The position numbers and the translations under genes were made by a program. Positions 1 through 8,272 of a stretch of 64,000 nt of DNA are shown here, one piece after another. Source of the stretch: Dyadobacter jiangsuensis. Its GTDB lineage: Bacteria; Bacteroidota; Bacteroidia; Cytophagales; Spirosomataceae. The stretch spans positions 1 to 64,000 of the forward strand of contig NZ_PYAS01000003.1 of NCBI RefSeq assembly GCF_003014695.1. Direction: 5' to 3'. Below the pieces are notes generated by a model, which made no database searches, was not told the DNA's origin, and saw only the letters and a list, made by a program, of their open reading frames with translations. Numbering within the stretch: the first letter of the stretch is position 1; each line of letters opens with the position of its first letter.

Positions 1-98
1 TGGTCAATTTGCTCCGAAACAAGGCGGTCAATTTCAGCCGGAACAGGTGGTCAGTTTAAACCGTATTGAGGTGGTCAATTTCACCGAATTTTCCACCC
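1..98. repeat. IS21-family terminal repeat array (IS end)
   Basis: Four near-identical 10-mers of the form TGGTCAATTT start at 1, 25, 48 and 72, a 23-24 base period, each followed by a variable GC-containing linker. The array stops at a TTTTCCACCCA tail near 97. Multiple short direct repeats at both ends are typical of IS21-family elements, and Bacteroidota members use repeats of this GGTGGTCAA type. The transposase genes of this copy would lie left of the window. Orientation and exact end are inferred. Confidence 0.6.
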
Positions 99-232
99 AG
101 GACTAGGTAATAGCCGCACTAACCCTCAAAATACGGCGCAATAGCTGCGCTACATGTCAACCGCATGAACCTAAGATGGGCCTGCAGCCTTACTCTTGCT
201 TTCCCGAAACAGGAGAGGCCGCCTCATATTAC

Positions 233-483
233 ATGAAGGCAGCGTCCCCTGATTTTTACGATAAATTACGCGATCTCGCATGGAGCACATGTATCAGGGT
301 ATCCATACGATTGATATCATCCTGCGAGTAATGCTTACGGCCTGTGCATGAGCTCAAGGCTGCAATAAGACTTCTCCTGTAGTCTTACGGCTCTAAGAGC
401 AAGTGCGATCGGCTACAACTGAAAGAGGCAGTCCAGTCTGAGGGATTAGTTTGCTCAAAAGAAAAGGGTTGATTTTGGGTGGC
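233..483 (+). pseudogene. Degraded istA (IS21 transposase) C-terminal fragment
   Basis: Three plus-strand frames joined by frameshifts read like the tail of an IS21 IstA. One frame gives SPDFYDKLRDLAW. A second gives HTIDIILRVMLTA, an internal stop, then AQGCNKTSPVVLRL, resembling the IstA segment that runs GPHT-x-D-I-I-x-x-V-M ... EQG ... LRL. A third gives CDRLQLKEA, and the second frame resumes with ISLLKRKGL, like the usual SILKxGLD ending. Several stops make it non-functional. The assignment rests on remembered family motifs, not alignment. No other gene is visible between 99 and 590. Confidence 0.5.
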
Positions 484-590
484 GTTGACTGAATTAGTTC
501 AAAATTGGCCATATGCGCCAATGTAAAACTTTTGACGGTATGATTGGGAACTATAAGCCTTCATCAGCCGGTAACTGGCCGGCCGTGATA

Positions 591-1592
591 TTATGTTACC
601 TTAATGATCACCTTGCCTTTGGCGTGCCCGTTTTCTACATATGCCAAGGCATCATTTGCCCGCGCGAAGGGAAAGACCTTGTCGATTACCGGCCGTATGA
701 ATCCTGAATTGATCAAATCAGTGATCTTGCTCAGTTGACTTCCGTCGGCCCACATAAAGAGGAACGAGTAGTCCACGCCAAGCCGCCTGGCTTTTCTTTT
801 TGTTGTAAAGCTTAGCAGGAACATGAGGATTTTTAGCAATGGATTCAACCCGGTTTTCCTGGCGAATTCCACGTCCGGAGGGCCGGATATAGAAATTAGT
901 TTTCCACCAGGTTTTAATATGCGAAGCGATTTTTCCAGGGTCTTGGCATCCTGGCTGTTCAGGACCACATCGTAATCATTAAGAATCGTTTCAAAATCTT
1001 GTGTCCGATAGTCGATCACCACATCGGCACCCAGGCTTTTTACCAGTTCGATGTTGGCGGCACTGGTAGTTGTCGCTACCGTAGCACCAAGATGTTTGGC
1101 CAGTTGTATCGCGAACGTGCCCACGCCGCCCGAGCCCGCCTGGATAAACACTTTCTGGCCTTTTTTCAGGTTAGCCTTTTCAACCAGCGCCTGCCATGCA
1201 GTGAGGCCCACCAGTGGGATTGATGCGGCCTCTTCCATGGAAAGCGAGTCTGGCATCAGGGCCAGGTCAGCTTCATGGACGGCTATCAGCTGGGCAAATG
1301 TTCCGGTCCGGTAATCGGCCGGTCTCGCATATACCTGGTCACCTGCCCTGAACTTTTTAACCCGGGCGCCGGTCTTGACCACGACGCCTGCCACGTCATG
1401 CCCCATGATCAGGGGGAATTTATAAGGTAACATGGCTTTGAACTCGCCCGTTTTGATTTTGGAGTCAAGCAGGTTAACACCGGCAGCATGTACCCGGATG
1501 AGGACATAGTTTTCCCCCGCCACCGGGTCGGCAACCTCCGCCATATGCATGCCGTCTTTGGGCTTGTAACGATCAATGATGAATGCTTTCAT
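591..1592 (-). CDS. NADP-dependent MDR-family oxidoreductase (quinone reductase-like)
   Basis: 333 aa, the usual length for zinc-independent medium-chain dehydrogenases/reductases. It has an N-terminal GroES-like domain (about 1-120, with GHD at 64-66) and a Rossmann domain whose nucleotide loop AGSGGVG lies at 152-158, followed by IQLAK. The cysteine/histidine ligands of the catalytic zinc of true alcohol dehydrogenases are not evident, so it probably reduces quinones or activated alkenes with NADPH in the cytoplasm. The start is ATG at 1592. It is the last gene before the IS21 debris at the left, on the same strand as the next four genes but separated from its neighbour by 96 bases. The substrate cannot be told from sequence. 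Confidence 0.85.
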   Translation of the reverse strand: MKAFIIDRYKPKDGMHMAEVADPVAGENYVLIRVHAAGVNLLDSKIKTGEFKAMLPYKFPLIMGHDVAGVVVKTGARVKKFRAGDQVYARPADYRTGTFAQLIAVHEADLALMPDSLSMEEAASIPLVGLTAWQALVEKANLKKGQKVFIQAGSGGVGTFAIQLAKHLGATVATTTSAANIELVKSLGADVVIDYRTQDFETILNDYDVVLNSQDAKTLEKSLRILKPGGKLISISGPPDVEFARKTGLNPLLKILMFLLSFTTKRKARRLGVDYSFLFMWADGSQLSKITDLINSGFIRPVIDKVFPFARANDALAYVENGHAKGKVIIKVT

Positions 1593-1688
1593 GTTGTTTC
1601 TTTGAATGTTTGAACTAGTTATGCCTCTGGCAGTGTGCCGTCTTGAGCAGTCCGAATAGCGGTCAACAGGTTGACAGGTGTTACCTTG

Positions 1689-2567
1689 CTATTTTTGACC
1701 TTGGGAAAGTTCTTTTCCGTCTTTCACAAAGGTCAGCGTCTCATCTATTTCATAAGCGTGGACCGCCGAGCAGAAAACAAATAACCGCCCTGAAAGTTTT
1801 TTGACATCCTCGCTCTTAAAGAATTTCTCCATGGCGTTTTTATCGGTGAAACCCAGCATCAATGAAGCCTGAAATTGCACTGCTTGTGCGTTGTCATGTG
1901 CGACATCGGGGGTATTCCATTGTTTTTGTTTCCAGGGCATGTATATCTTGCTTCTTAATTCCGCTAATGCGCCGGTATTGGCCAACGCAGGGGTAAGCTC
2001 TTCACCGATAAATTTTTTAAAATCATCTTCTTTCACGCCTTCTTTTATCCGGAGGAAAACAATGCTTCGGGCATCAGGTTTTTGGTTTGGCTGGGCCACC
2101 TCATACCAGCGGGATGATTTAGGCATTGCTGCGTAGAGTATGGTACGCTTAAACAGGTTTACTTCATCTTTGTAGGCGAGCTTGTTTTGTTTTTTGCCCC
2201 GGAAGAGCGAAAAGAAATTTTTCAGAGTAACATCTGCTACCCCGTCTATTTTACGGTCTGAAGGTATCGCGGTTTGCACGCCTTCGACCCCTGGCCACAG
2301 GCCAGGATTGTTTTCACTTAGGTGGATCTGGCGGTACTCCCACAACCCTTTGTTGGCAGAAATTATTTTAGCATGTGGCCCTTTCCAGCGGTCCATTCCC
2401 TGCTGACGAGCTTTGTCAATGCGCATCCAGAGGAGTATCGAAGAGGACAGGTGCTTTTCTGATCGGACATCGGTATTCACCTTTTCAGGTTTTGATGCCG
2501 CGTTTTGTGCAAACGTAGCTCGGCCTGCAACGAAGGCTAGTAAGAGGATGGCTATTATCTTTTTCAT
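1689..2567 (-). CDS. Secreted protein of unknown function, possible dimeric alpha/beta-barrel type
   Basis: 292 aa starting with a clear Sec signal peptide (MKKIIAILLLAFVAGRATFA, cleavage near residue 20). The mature part has two similar-looking halves, each with short strand-helix patterns (around 45-100 and 165-275). That suggests a tandem ferredoxin-like, EthD/dimeric alpha-beta barrel fold, but the similarity is weak and is inference only. No catalytic motif is recognised. It sits between an oxidoreductase and two SDR genes on the same strand, with gaps of 96 and 137 bases, so co-transcription is uncertain. Likely periplasmic. I do not assign a function. Confidence 0.7.
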   Translation of the reverse strand: MKKIIAILLLAFVAGRATFAQNAASKPEKVNTDVRSEKHLSSSILLWMRIDKARQQGMDRWKGPHAKIISANKGLWEYRQIHLSENNPGLWPGVEGVQTAIPSDRKIDGVADVTLKNFFSLFRGKKQNKLAYKDEVNLFKRTILYAAMPKSSRWYEVAQPNQKPDARSIVFLRIKEGVKEDDFKKFIGEELTPALANTGALAELRSKIYMPWKQKQWNTPDVAHDNAQAVQFQASLMLGFTDKNAMEKFFKSEDVKKLSGRLFVFCSAVHAYEIDETLTFVKDGKELSQGQK

Positions 2568-2704
2568 TTTGGATATATTATTTTATTTGTCTCAGTCAGG
2601 AAGCTAAAAAGCCGGGGCCTGTTTACAAAATCATTGGATTGTTGGAACACATCTCGTGCGCGGTTTATCGATAGATATGCAGCTGTGCATGGGAAGGCGT
2701 TTAG

Positions 2705-3511
2705 CTATTTTTTAAATTTATTGATTGTTTTGATTATCGAATTTTCAAAGGTTTTAAAAGAGAGAAACTGTACTGCAGGGAATAAAGTAGAGCCTTTACC
2801 TACAGGGTGGTTAAATTTCGGATTTTTACTTTCAACGAGTTTTAAAAGAGTTTCTATAACAGCAATAGGCTCTTCTGATTTTGAAAATAAATCTTTTGTA
2901 TAATCTTCAAGAGTTTTGCGATATACGTCATAGTCGCCAATTCTATTTTCCGCAACCATAGAGTTAGAGACTATATTGGTTTTAAAACCAACTGGCTCAA
3001 CCATGCTCACTTTTATATTAAATTCATTTACTTCAAAACGCAACGCCCTGAAATAACCTTCAAGGGCATGCTTGGAAGCGGCGTAATAAGCACCACCCGG
3101 AAGACTGATTAATCCCATAATCGAACTTAATGTGATTATTTTGCCAAAACGTTGTTTTCTAAAATAAGGCAGCAACTCGTTTGTAAGTTTTACAGTTCCC
3201 CAAAAGTTGGTCTCTAGTTGTTTCCTGCCTTGCTCAATAGTAGTTTCTTCGGCAAGTCCGGACAAATAGAAACCTGCATTGTTAATCAATATGTCTAACT
3301 GATTAATCTGACTGAACAGGTCTTTACTGAAAGAATGAATTGATTTATCATCATTAATATCCAATTTGAGCAATTTAAACGGGACCTGAGACTGATATTT
3401 TTCCGGATTTCGGCTTGTACCAATTATCTTATAGCCACTTTCATGTAGCTTATTAGCCAACAGAAGTCCAAAACCTGATGACGCACCTGTTATTAAGATT
3501 GTTTGTTTCAT
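2705..3511 (-). CDS. SDR family NAD(P)-dependent oxidoreductase
   Basis: Classical short-chain dehydrogenase/reductase of 268 aa from the ATG at 3511. A longer reading frame begins at 3553, but it would overlap the upstream SDR stop and adds a lysine/asparagine-rich tail absent from the family, so the inner start just before KQTILITG is preferred. Cofactor motif TGASSGFG is at residues 8-15, NNAG at 77-80, the catalytic serine near 129 and the YxxxK pair at Tyr143/Lys147. The base composition is clearly more AT-rich than the ABC permease or SusC genes, as in the neighbouring SDR and tetR genes. Probably co-transcribed with the SDR directly upstream (38 bases away). Substrate unknown. Confidence 0.85.
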   Translation of the reverse strand: MKQTILITGASSGFGLLLANKLHESGYKIIGTSRNPEKYQSQVPFKLLKLDINDDKSIHSFSKDLFSQINQLDILINNAGFYLSGLAEETTIEQGRKQLETNFWGTVKLTNELLPYFRKQRFGKIITLSSIMGLISLPGGAYYAASKHALEGYFRALRFEVNEFNIKVSMVEPVGFKTNIVSNSMVAENRIGDYDVYRKTLEDYTKDLFSKSEEPIAVIETLLKLVESKNPKFNHPVGKGSTLFPAVQFLSFKTFENSIIKTINKFKK

Positions 3512-3549
3512 GTTATTTGTATTAGAAAAGTGATCTTTTAATTTTTGCT

Positions 3550-4317
3550 TCAATTCTTTAAAAGTTGATGGGTCTTCTTCGGGTTAAGCAATCCAAAGGC
3601 AATTTTTGGGAAAAACCTGTTAACCAGATTAAATAGTTTTGCGTCTCCTACACGGATAGTTTCGTGCTCTTTTCGTAAACCGTCGATAAGGCCTTTTACC
3701 ATTTCTTCCGCAGATATTTTTTTGTCATTCCTGTCCTGGGTCATTTCAGTGGCGACAAGTGGCGGGATTAGTTCAAATATTTTTACATTACTGCCAATAA
3801 TCTTTAAGTGTTCACGGAGCGAGACAGTATAGAAGGCCAGTGCAGTTTTAGACGACGAATAGGTGGCCTCAATCAAGGAGGGAGCCTGGCTCAGTATCGA
3901 TGTTGTGTTGATTATCGCAGCATCTTTCCTTGATTGCAACATTTCCAGAAAGAGATTATTTAGCCTTATCACACCGAGATAATTGACTTCCATTTCATAG
4001 GCAGCCGCCTCTGCATGTTTGTCATTTGCGATACCCAAATTTGATGGTGGTACGAGCACGGCTGCGTTATTGTAAAGGATATCAATACCTCCCAGCTCTT
4101 TAACCCGGTTGAAAAGGAGCATCGCATCTCCGGCATTAGCTACATCACTTCTGATGGCAATTAATTGCGGGTACAACTTTTTAACCGTATCCAGTTTCTG
4201 CTGGTTTCTGCCCGTTACAATTACCTTGGCTCCCAGATCCAAAAATTGCCTTGCCGCTTCAAGCCCTATGCCCGAGGCCCCTCCGGTGATCAGTATTGTT
4301 TTTGCACTTAGTTTCAT
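3550..4317 (-). CDS. SDR family oxidoreductase, DltE-like
   Basis: 255 aa short-chain dehydrogenase/reductase. It has the Rossmann motif TGGASGIG at 11-18, NNA at 83-85, catalytic Ser140 and the Tyr153/Lys157 pair (YSSSK). The overall pattern resembles the DltE-type SDRs often found beside TetR regulators in Bacteroidota. It is the first gene after a 225-base control region with two copies of a palindrome that also lies upstream of the adjacent tetR gene, so it is probably the lead gene of a TetR-controlled SDR pair. Function beyond NAD(P)H-dependent reduction of a carbonyl compound is not visible. Confidence 0.85.
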   Translation of the reverse strand: MKLSAKTILITGGASGIGLEAARQFLDLGAKVIVTGRNQQKLDTVKKLYPQLIAIRSDVANAGDAMLLFNRVKELGGIDILYNNAAVLVPPSNLGIANDKHAEAAAYEMEVNYLGVIRLNNLFLEMLQSRKDAAIINTTSILSQAPSLIEATYSSSKTALAFYTVSLREHLKIIGSNVKIFELIPPLVATEMTQDRNDKKISAEEMVKGLIDGLRKEHETIRVGDAKLFNLVNRFFPKIAFGLLNPKKTHQLLKN

Positions 4318-4480
4318 ATCGATTTAATTCAGCTGTTGTTAGGGATTAATTAATGGGGTGCTTTCTCTGAAATATTTTTGCAAGCGCGTAGATTTTTAGA
4401 CTCACCAACCCGAAGGTTAAACTGTTTTTGGTAAGGGCTAAAATTTGGTTGTTATTCATAATGATGATGTTTGGTTTTAG

Positions 4481-4490
4481 ACTTTTTAGT
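4481..4490. promoter_or_regulatory. Distal TetR operator candidate upstream of SDR pair
   Basis: ACTTTTTAGT, a palindrome of type ACT-N4-AGT followed by TTTATT, the same motif as at 4511 and, reverse-complemented in its core, at 5167. It is 30 bases (about three helical turns) from the proximal copy, as expected for cooperative binding. The role is inferred from position and repetition. Confidence 0.5.
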
Positions 4491-4501
4491 TTATTCTTAT
4501 T

Positions 4502-4537
4502 CAAAAAAATACTTTTTAGTTTATTTTTTTTTGCAAA
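4502..4537 (-). promoter_or_regulatory. Promoter with proximal TetR operator, SDR pair
   Basis: On the minus strand, TTTG at 4534-4537 (-33) is followed by a -7-like T/A stretch ending in TTTG at 4502. The palindrome ACTTTTTAGT at 4511-4520 lies in the spacer next to the -7 region. The arrangement matches the tetR promoter at 5158-5189, with one base change in the -7 region (TTTTTTTG for TATTTTTG) and a spacer two bases longer. A repressor bound here would block the promoter. Inferred from the Bacteroidota consensus. Confidence 0.5.
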
Positions 4538-4542
4538 AAAAA

Positions 4543-5133
4543 TTACGGTTCATATTGTTCCAATTCGGATTTCAGGCTTTTGATCAGCGTGTACATCGGC
4601 TTGACGGTGTCCATCGCCCTGCACATCACCACTCCCCCCTCTATGGCGGCTACCATTTTAAAAGCAAAGACGGCCGGGTCGAGTTTATCTGAAAATTCCC
4701 CATTCCGTATCCCTTCCTGAAGAACAGCGGTGATTTCCTGCTGACCCGCCCTGATGATTGCGCTCACCTTTTGCTTAACCGCAGGATGGTTATCATCGGC
4801 CTCTACCGCTGTATTGAAGATGGGGCACCCCCCCGGTATATAAGTCTGGATCGGGTCCTTATAAAAGTCCATAAAAGCAAATACTCTTGCTTTTGCCGTT
4901 TTATGCGGATAGACGGCCATTCGTATTTTGTCAGAAACCTTTTTCAGTAAAAGGTCAATGACCTGCGCGGAAAGATCGTCTTTGCTTTCAAAATGGCCAT
5001 AAAGGCACCCTTTGGTGACCTTTGCAGCAGCAAGGACATCATCGATGTTGACACCGGATATACCTTTCTCATTGTACAGCGGCGCGGCTGTTTCCAAAAT
5101 AAATTGTTTTGTTCTTTCTGCCTTTGTAAGCAT
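4543..5133 (-). CDS. TetR/AcrR family transcriptional repressor
   Basis: 196 aa from the ATG at 5133 (MLTKAERTK). The frame is open to 5160, but the probable -7 element lies at 5158-5165, so that earlier start would not be transcribed. Residues about 5-55 form the TetR helix-turn-helix (VNIDDVLAAAKVTKG then YGHFESKDDL). The rest is the variable helical ligand-binding domain, with a CPIFN motif seen in many TetR proteins near SDR genes. The inducer is unknown. Three copies of one palindrome, upstream of this gene and upstream of the SDR pair, imply autorepression plus control of the SDR genes. AT-rich like its neighbours, suggesting acquisition as a block. Confidence 0.88.
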   Translation of the reverse strand: MLTKAERTKQFILETAAPLYNEKGISGVNIDDVLAAAKVTKGCLYGHFESKDDLSAQVIDLLLKKVSDKIRMAVYPHKTAKARVFAFMDFYKDPIQTYIPGGCPIFNTAVEADDNHPAVKQKVSAIIRAGQQEITAVLQEGIRNGEFSDKLDPAVFAFKMVAAIEGGVVMCRAMDTVKPMYTLIKSLKSELEQYEP

Positions 5134-5157
5134 GATCGTTTTGTTGTTACTTCGGGA

Positions 5158-5189
5158 CAAAAATATACTAAAAAGTTTATTTTTGCAAA
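5158..5189 (-). promoter_or_regulatory. tetR promoter with operator in the spacer
   Basis: On the minus strand the -33 TTTG (5186-5189) and -7 TATTTTTG (5158-5165) are 20 bases apart and match the Bacteroidota TTTG ... TAnnTTTG consensus. The palindrome ACTAAAAAGT (5167-5176) sits between them, the standard arrangement for autorepression by a TetR protein. It also fixes the start codon at 5133. Confidence 0.6.
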
Positions 5190-5308
5190 AAATATTTTCT
5201 GAGTCAGCGCAAGGTCGGGGCAGACCCTTCTTTTTAAACGAAGATCTCGGAACACGTATTCCTCGGTTCCGCGCCGGAAGTAACTACCGGTGGACATCAG
5301 TTAAATAG

Positions 5309-5506
5309 CGATCTGTTGATCATGGCGAAGGATATCAAAGGCTGGACATACTTGAAGACCGCTATGGGAACAGTTCGACCATTATCACTTCGCAGCTCCA
5401 GGTAGACAGTTGGTACAACTTCATTGATGAGCCTACACTGTGTCGGTGCGGTGGCGGATACAGAATGTTCGGCATTGGTAATCTTGCGATTCGTTGTGCG
5501 CAATAA
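5309..5506 (+). pseudogene. Degraded istB (IS21 helper ATPase) C-terminal fragment
   Basis: The plus-strand frame from 5309 to the TAA at 5504-5506 encodes LDILEDRYGNSSTIITSQL followed by QVDSWYNFIDEPTL. This matches the conserved IstB segment that runs E-D-R-Y-G-x-x-S-T-I-I-T-S-Q-L-P-V-x-x-W-x-x-x-I-x-x-P-T. No start codon or Walker motifs remain upstream, and after EPTL the frame loses family resemblance, so this is a relic. It lies on the same strand as the istA relic at 233-483 but 4.8 kb away rather than adjacent. The rest of 5207-5580 shows nothing else recognisable. Confidence 0.75.
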
Positions 5507-5581
5507 ATTTCATTAACTAGCTCTGATTTTTTGTAGATTTGTAGTAAGAAATCTGTCAAGTCTGCTCATAATTGATCATTT

Positions 5582-5786
5582 CATCTGGTAACCTATCCGG
5601 TAACCTGGAAATTAGAGACTAAAAGATTGCTGTTTTTGAGACAGTTAGGCGATAAAAATGATTCCAGCGGGATCACTGAAAGCGCCCTTTGAGGGCGCTT
5701 TTTTGTTTTAAATTGTTCTGAAAATCAGCTTGTTTCAGAATTTCTATCGATTCACATCGAAACATCTGGCAACCCTTTCGGTTACC
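5582..5786. repeat. Imperfect 24-base direct repeat around a terminator
   Basis: The segments 5582-5605 and 5763-5786 agree at 19 of 24 positions by eye. Both begin CATCTGG and end in ACC, with GGTAACC or GGTTACC cores. They flank the strong hairpin at 5680-5700. The stretch 5507-5866 has no convincing gene. Function unknown; an old recombination or attachment site is one possibility. Confidence 0.35.
5680..5705 (+). terminator. Intrinsic terminator
   Basis: Perfect 9-base stem AAGCGCCCT / AGGGCGCTT (5680-5688 with 5692-5700), loop TTG, followed by TTTTG. It points to the right although no intact plus-strand gene precedes it, so it may belong to a lost gene or an unrecognised small RNA in 5507-5680. 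Confidence 0.75.
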
Positions 5787-5866
5787 AGCCTTGCCACACG
5801 AGTTTGGTTTTGCTAGCTTATCAAGCCACAAAATTACTCTGACAGTAAAGTTCCTTTCACCTGATA

Positions 5867-8272
5867 TCACTCACTTCGCAACGACTTTACCGGATTCATT
5901 ACCGCCGCTTTCACACTTTGGAAACTCACGGTGATCAATGCGATAATGAGCGTTACCAGCAATGCCAGCAGAAAGATGGCAGGACTAAGGGAAATGCGGT
6001 ATTCGAAGTTGCTCAGCCAGTCCTTCATCACCCACCATGCCACCGGCCCGGAGACCAGAAATGCAATGCCAACGAGTTGCAGCAACTCGCGGTTGAATAG
6101 CCAGAGAATGCTGCCTACGCTCGCACCCAGCACTTTGCGTACACCCACCTCCTTGGTGCGCCGCACAACCATAAACAGGATGAGGCCGTACAAACCCATA
6201 CACCCAATAAGTAGCGCTATGCCGGCAAAAAAGTTGATTAAACGGCCCATTGTTTGTTCTTGCTCATAATTCTCCCGGATCTGGTCGTCCACAAACTTCG
6301 GCTCGAAAAAGCTGTCGGCATATACCTGGTTGTAGACTTTCTCCAACTGTTTCAATGCGCGGCCATAATCAGCAGACCGGAGCTGAATGTTGGCCGAATA
6401 ATAACCGGTGGCTAGGGTAGTCAGGAACATCGGGTTAATGCGCTGGCGGAGGTCCAACTGGTTGTAATCTTTTAATACGCCTACAATTTCTAGCGGCGCA
6501 AAGCCAGCCTTATGCAGGTGTTTTCCCACTACATCGGCAGGTTGGGTGAAGCCCAGGCGCCTCATAAGCGTTTCGTTGATGAGTGTTTCGCGGGCAGTGT
6601 CGGACGGTTGCAGGTTACGGCCAGCCACCAATTTCAAACCATACAAGCCCACATAATCGGCATCGATCCAGGCCTGTTGGGGGCCATATGGCTCCTCCTC
6701 CGGGCGGTTGTCAAAGCGTATTCTCGTCTGGCTCATCCAGCCCGACTGGGGAGGGCCACCCATCGAATAGCTCACATTGGCGACGTCGGGAAGTGCATTG
6801 GCAAGGTTGCGGAAAGCGCGCATTTTTCCGACATCCTGAGAAGGTACGTTGGGTAGGCCTACCGTTAGGATGGCATCTTTTCGAAAGCCGAGATCCTTGG
6901 TCTGTACGTAGTGCAGCTGGTTGGCAACCACAATGAGCCCGATGATGAGCATTTGTGAAATGGCGAACTGCATGACCACCAGCCCGTGCCTTAGCGAAAA
7001 CCTGCCAGCTTGCTGCGTGGTAAGCCGTCCGGCCAGTGCTACCACCGGACGAAAACCCGCCACCACTAACGCCGGGTACAAGCCCGCCAGCAAGATAACT
7101 GCCAATACCAGCAAAACCAGCCCGCCGGCGACCTCCGGTGAGAAATAGAAGGTAAACCGGAACGGCCCGTGCAGATAAGTTTGCGCCAATATCTGACCAT
7201 AATTGAAAACTACCATCCCAAGCACCAATGCCGTCAGTACAATCAGCGTCGTTTCGCCGATGAACTGCCAGAAAAGCTGCGTCTTGGTGCTGCCCAACAC
7301 TTTGCGCACGCCTACCTCCCGTGCTCGGTTGAGCGCCTGTGCGGTGGCCAGGTTTACAAAGTTGATGCTTGCCGTAGCAATCAAAAGTATGCCGATCAGT
7401 GCTAGCGACCATAGCAGCCCGCGGCTCACGCCCCCAAATTCGGGCGATAAATGCATACTGCTGAACAGCACCGCCGGGTAGGACGTTTCTTTCGCCTTCG
7501 CAGGATTGTATTTTTTGACAAATGACGGCAGTTCGCGGTTCCAGTCCGCGACTGTAAACCGATCATTGAAAAGGGCGAAACAATGGGTACTGCCATTGGT
7601 ATTGTCGAAAGGCTGATCTTCGGGGCGACCATTGAGCTGTTCTTTCACCAATGGCCAGGAAGCCATCACCGAATAAGCAAGGTCGGTGTCGTCGCGGTAG
7701 TCGGCAAATACGCCCACCACACGTGCGGGAATGCGCGCATCCAGTCGTACGAGCCGGCCTATGGCATGGGCTGTGGAACCGAAGCATTTACGGGCCATTT
7801 CAGCACTCATCACCACGGTGCCCGGCTGGCTCAGTTCGTCGGGGCCGCCGGCTATCCAGGTATAGTCGAAAATATTGAAAAAGGCGGGCTCCACGAATGC
7901 GCCGTGGTGTGTTTTGTCCTTGATTTTCTTGTCAGCCTGGTTCACAGCCGGCACGGCTACCATCGGCGAATACCATTCTTCCAGCATCGCCACATGTTCG
8001 ATGTCAGGGTATTCGTTCCGGACGGCCTGACCTAGCGGGTAAGGAATGCCCTGGATGTTGAATGCGCCCGACGACGATGTGAAGCGGGAAGTGATCTGAT
8101 ATATCCGGTCGTAATTGCGGTGATGGCGGTCAATCTGGTAGTGAAAACGGACCAGCGCGAAGATCAGTAAAGCGCAACCCAGGCCTAGTCCGAGTCCGCT
8201 GATGTTGATAACCGCGTAAGCCTGATTCTTACGCAAATTACGCCATGCTATTTTGATATAATTATAGAGCAT
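5867..8272 (-). CDS. ABC transporter permease, MacB/FtsX type
   Basis: 801 aa, the typical size of the large Bacteroidota FtsX-like permeases that have two MacB periplasmic core domains and two FtsX membrane modules. The N-terminal membrane segment follows WRNLRKNQAYAVINISGL. The two FtsX modules each contain the REVGVRKVLG or KEVGVRKVLG signature (about 315 and 700), and the protein ends in MNPVKSLRSE as family members do. Such permeases work with a separate ATPase in mechanotransmission or peptide/lipid export, but no ABC ATPase gene is present here, so it is an orphan. Inner membrane. The start is ATG at 8272. Confidence 0.9.
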   Translation of the reverse strand: MLYNYIKIAWRNLRKNQAYAVINISGLGLGLGCALLIFALVRFHYQIDRHHRNYDRIYQITSRFTSSSGAFNIQGIPYPLGQAVRNEYPDIEHVAMLEEWYSPMVAVPAVNQADKKIKDKTHHGAFVEPAFFNIFDYTWIAGGPDELSQPGTVVMSAEMARKCFGSTAHAIGRLVRLDARIPARVVGVFADYRDDTDLAYSVMASWPLVKEQLNGRPEDQPFDNTNGSTHCFALFNDRFTVADWNRELPSFVKKYNPAKAKETSYPAVLFSSMHLSPEFGGVSRGLLWSLALIGILLIATASINFVNLATAQALNRAREVGVRKVLGSTKTQLFWQFIGETTLIVLTALVLGMVVFNYGQILAQTYLHGPFRFTFYFSPEVAGGLVLLVLAVILLAGLYPALVVAGFRPVVALAGRLTTQQAGRFSLRHGLVVMQFAISQMLIIGLIVVANQLHYVQTKDLGFRKDAILTVGLPNVPSQDVGKMRAFRNLANALPDVANVSYSMGGPPQSGWMSQTRIRFDNRPEEEPYGPQQAWIDADYVGLYGLKLVAGRNLQPSDTARETLINETLMRRLGFTQPADVVGKHLHKAGFAPLEIVGVLKDYNQLDLRQRINPMFLTTLATGYYSANIQLRSADYGRALKQLEKVYNQVYADSFFEPKFVDDQIRENYEQEQTMGRLINFFAGIALLIGCMGLYGLILFMVVRRTKEVGVRKVLGASVGSILWLFNRELLQLVGIAFLVSGPVAWWVMKDWLSNFEYRISLSPAIFLLALLVTLIIALITVSFQSVKAAVMNPVKSLRSE

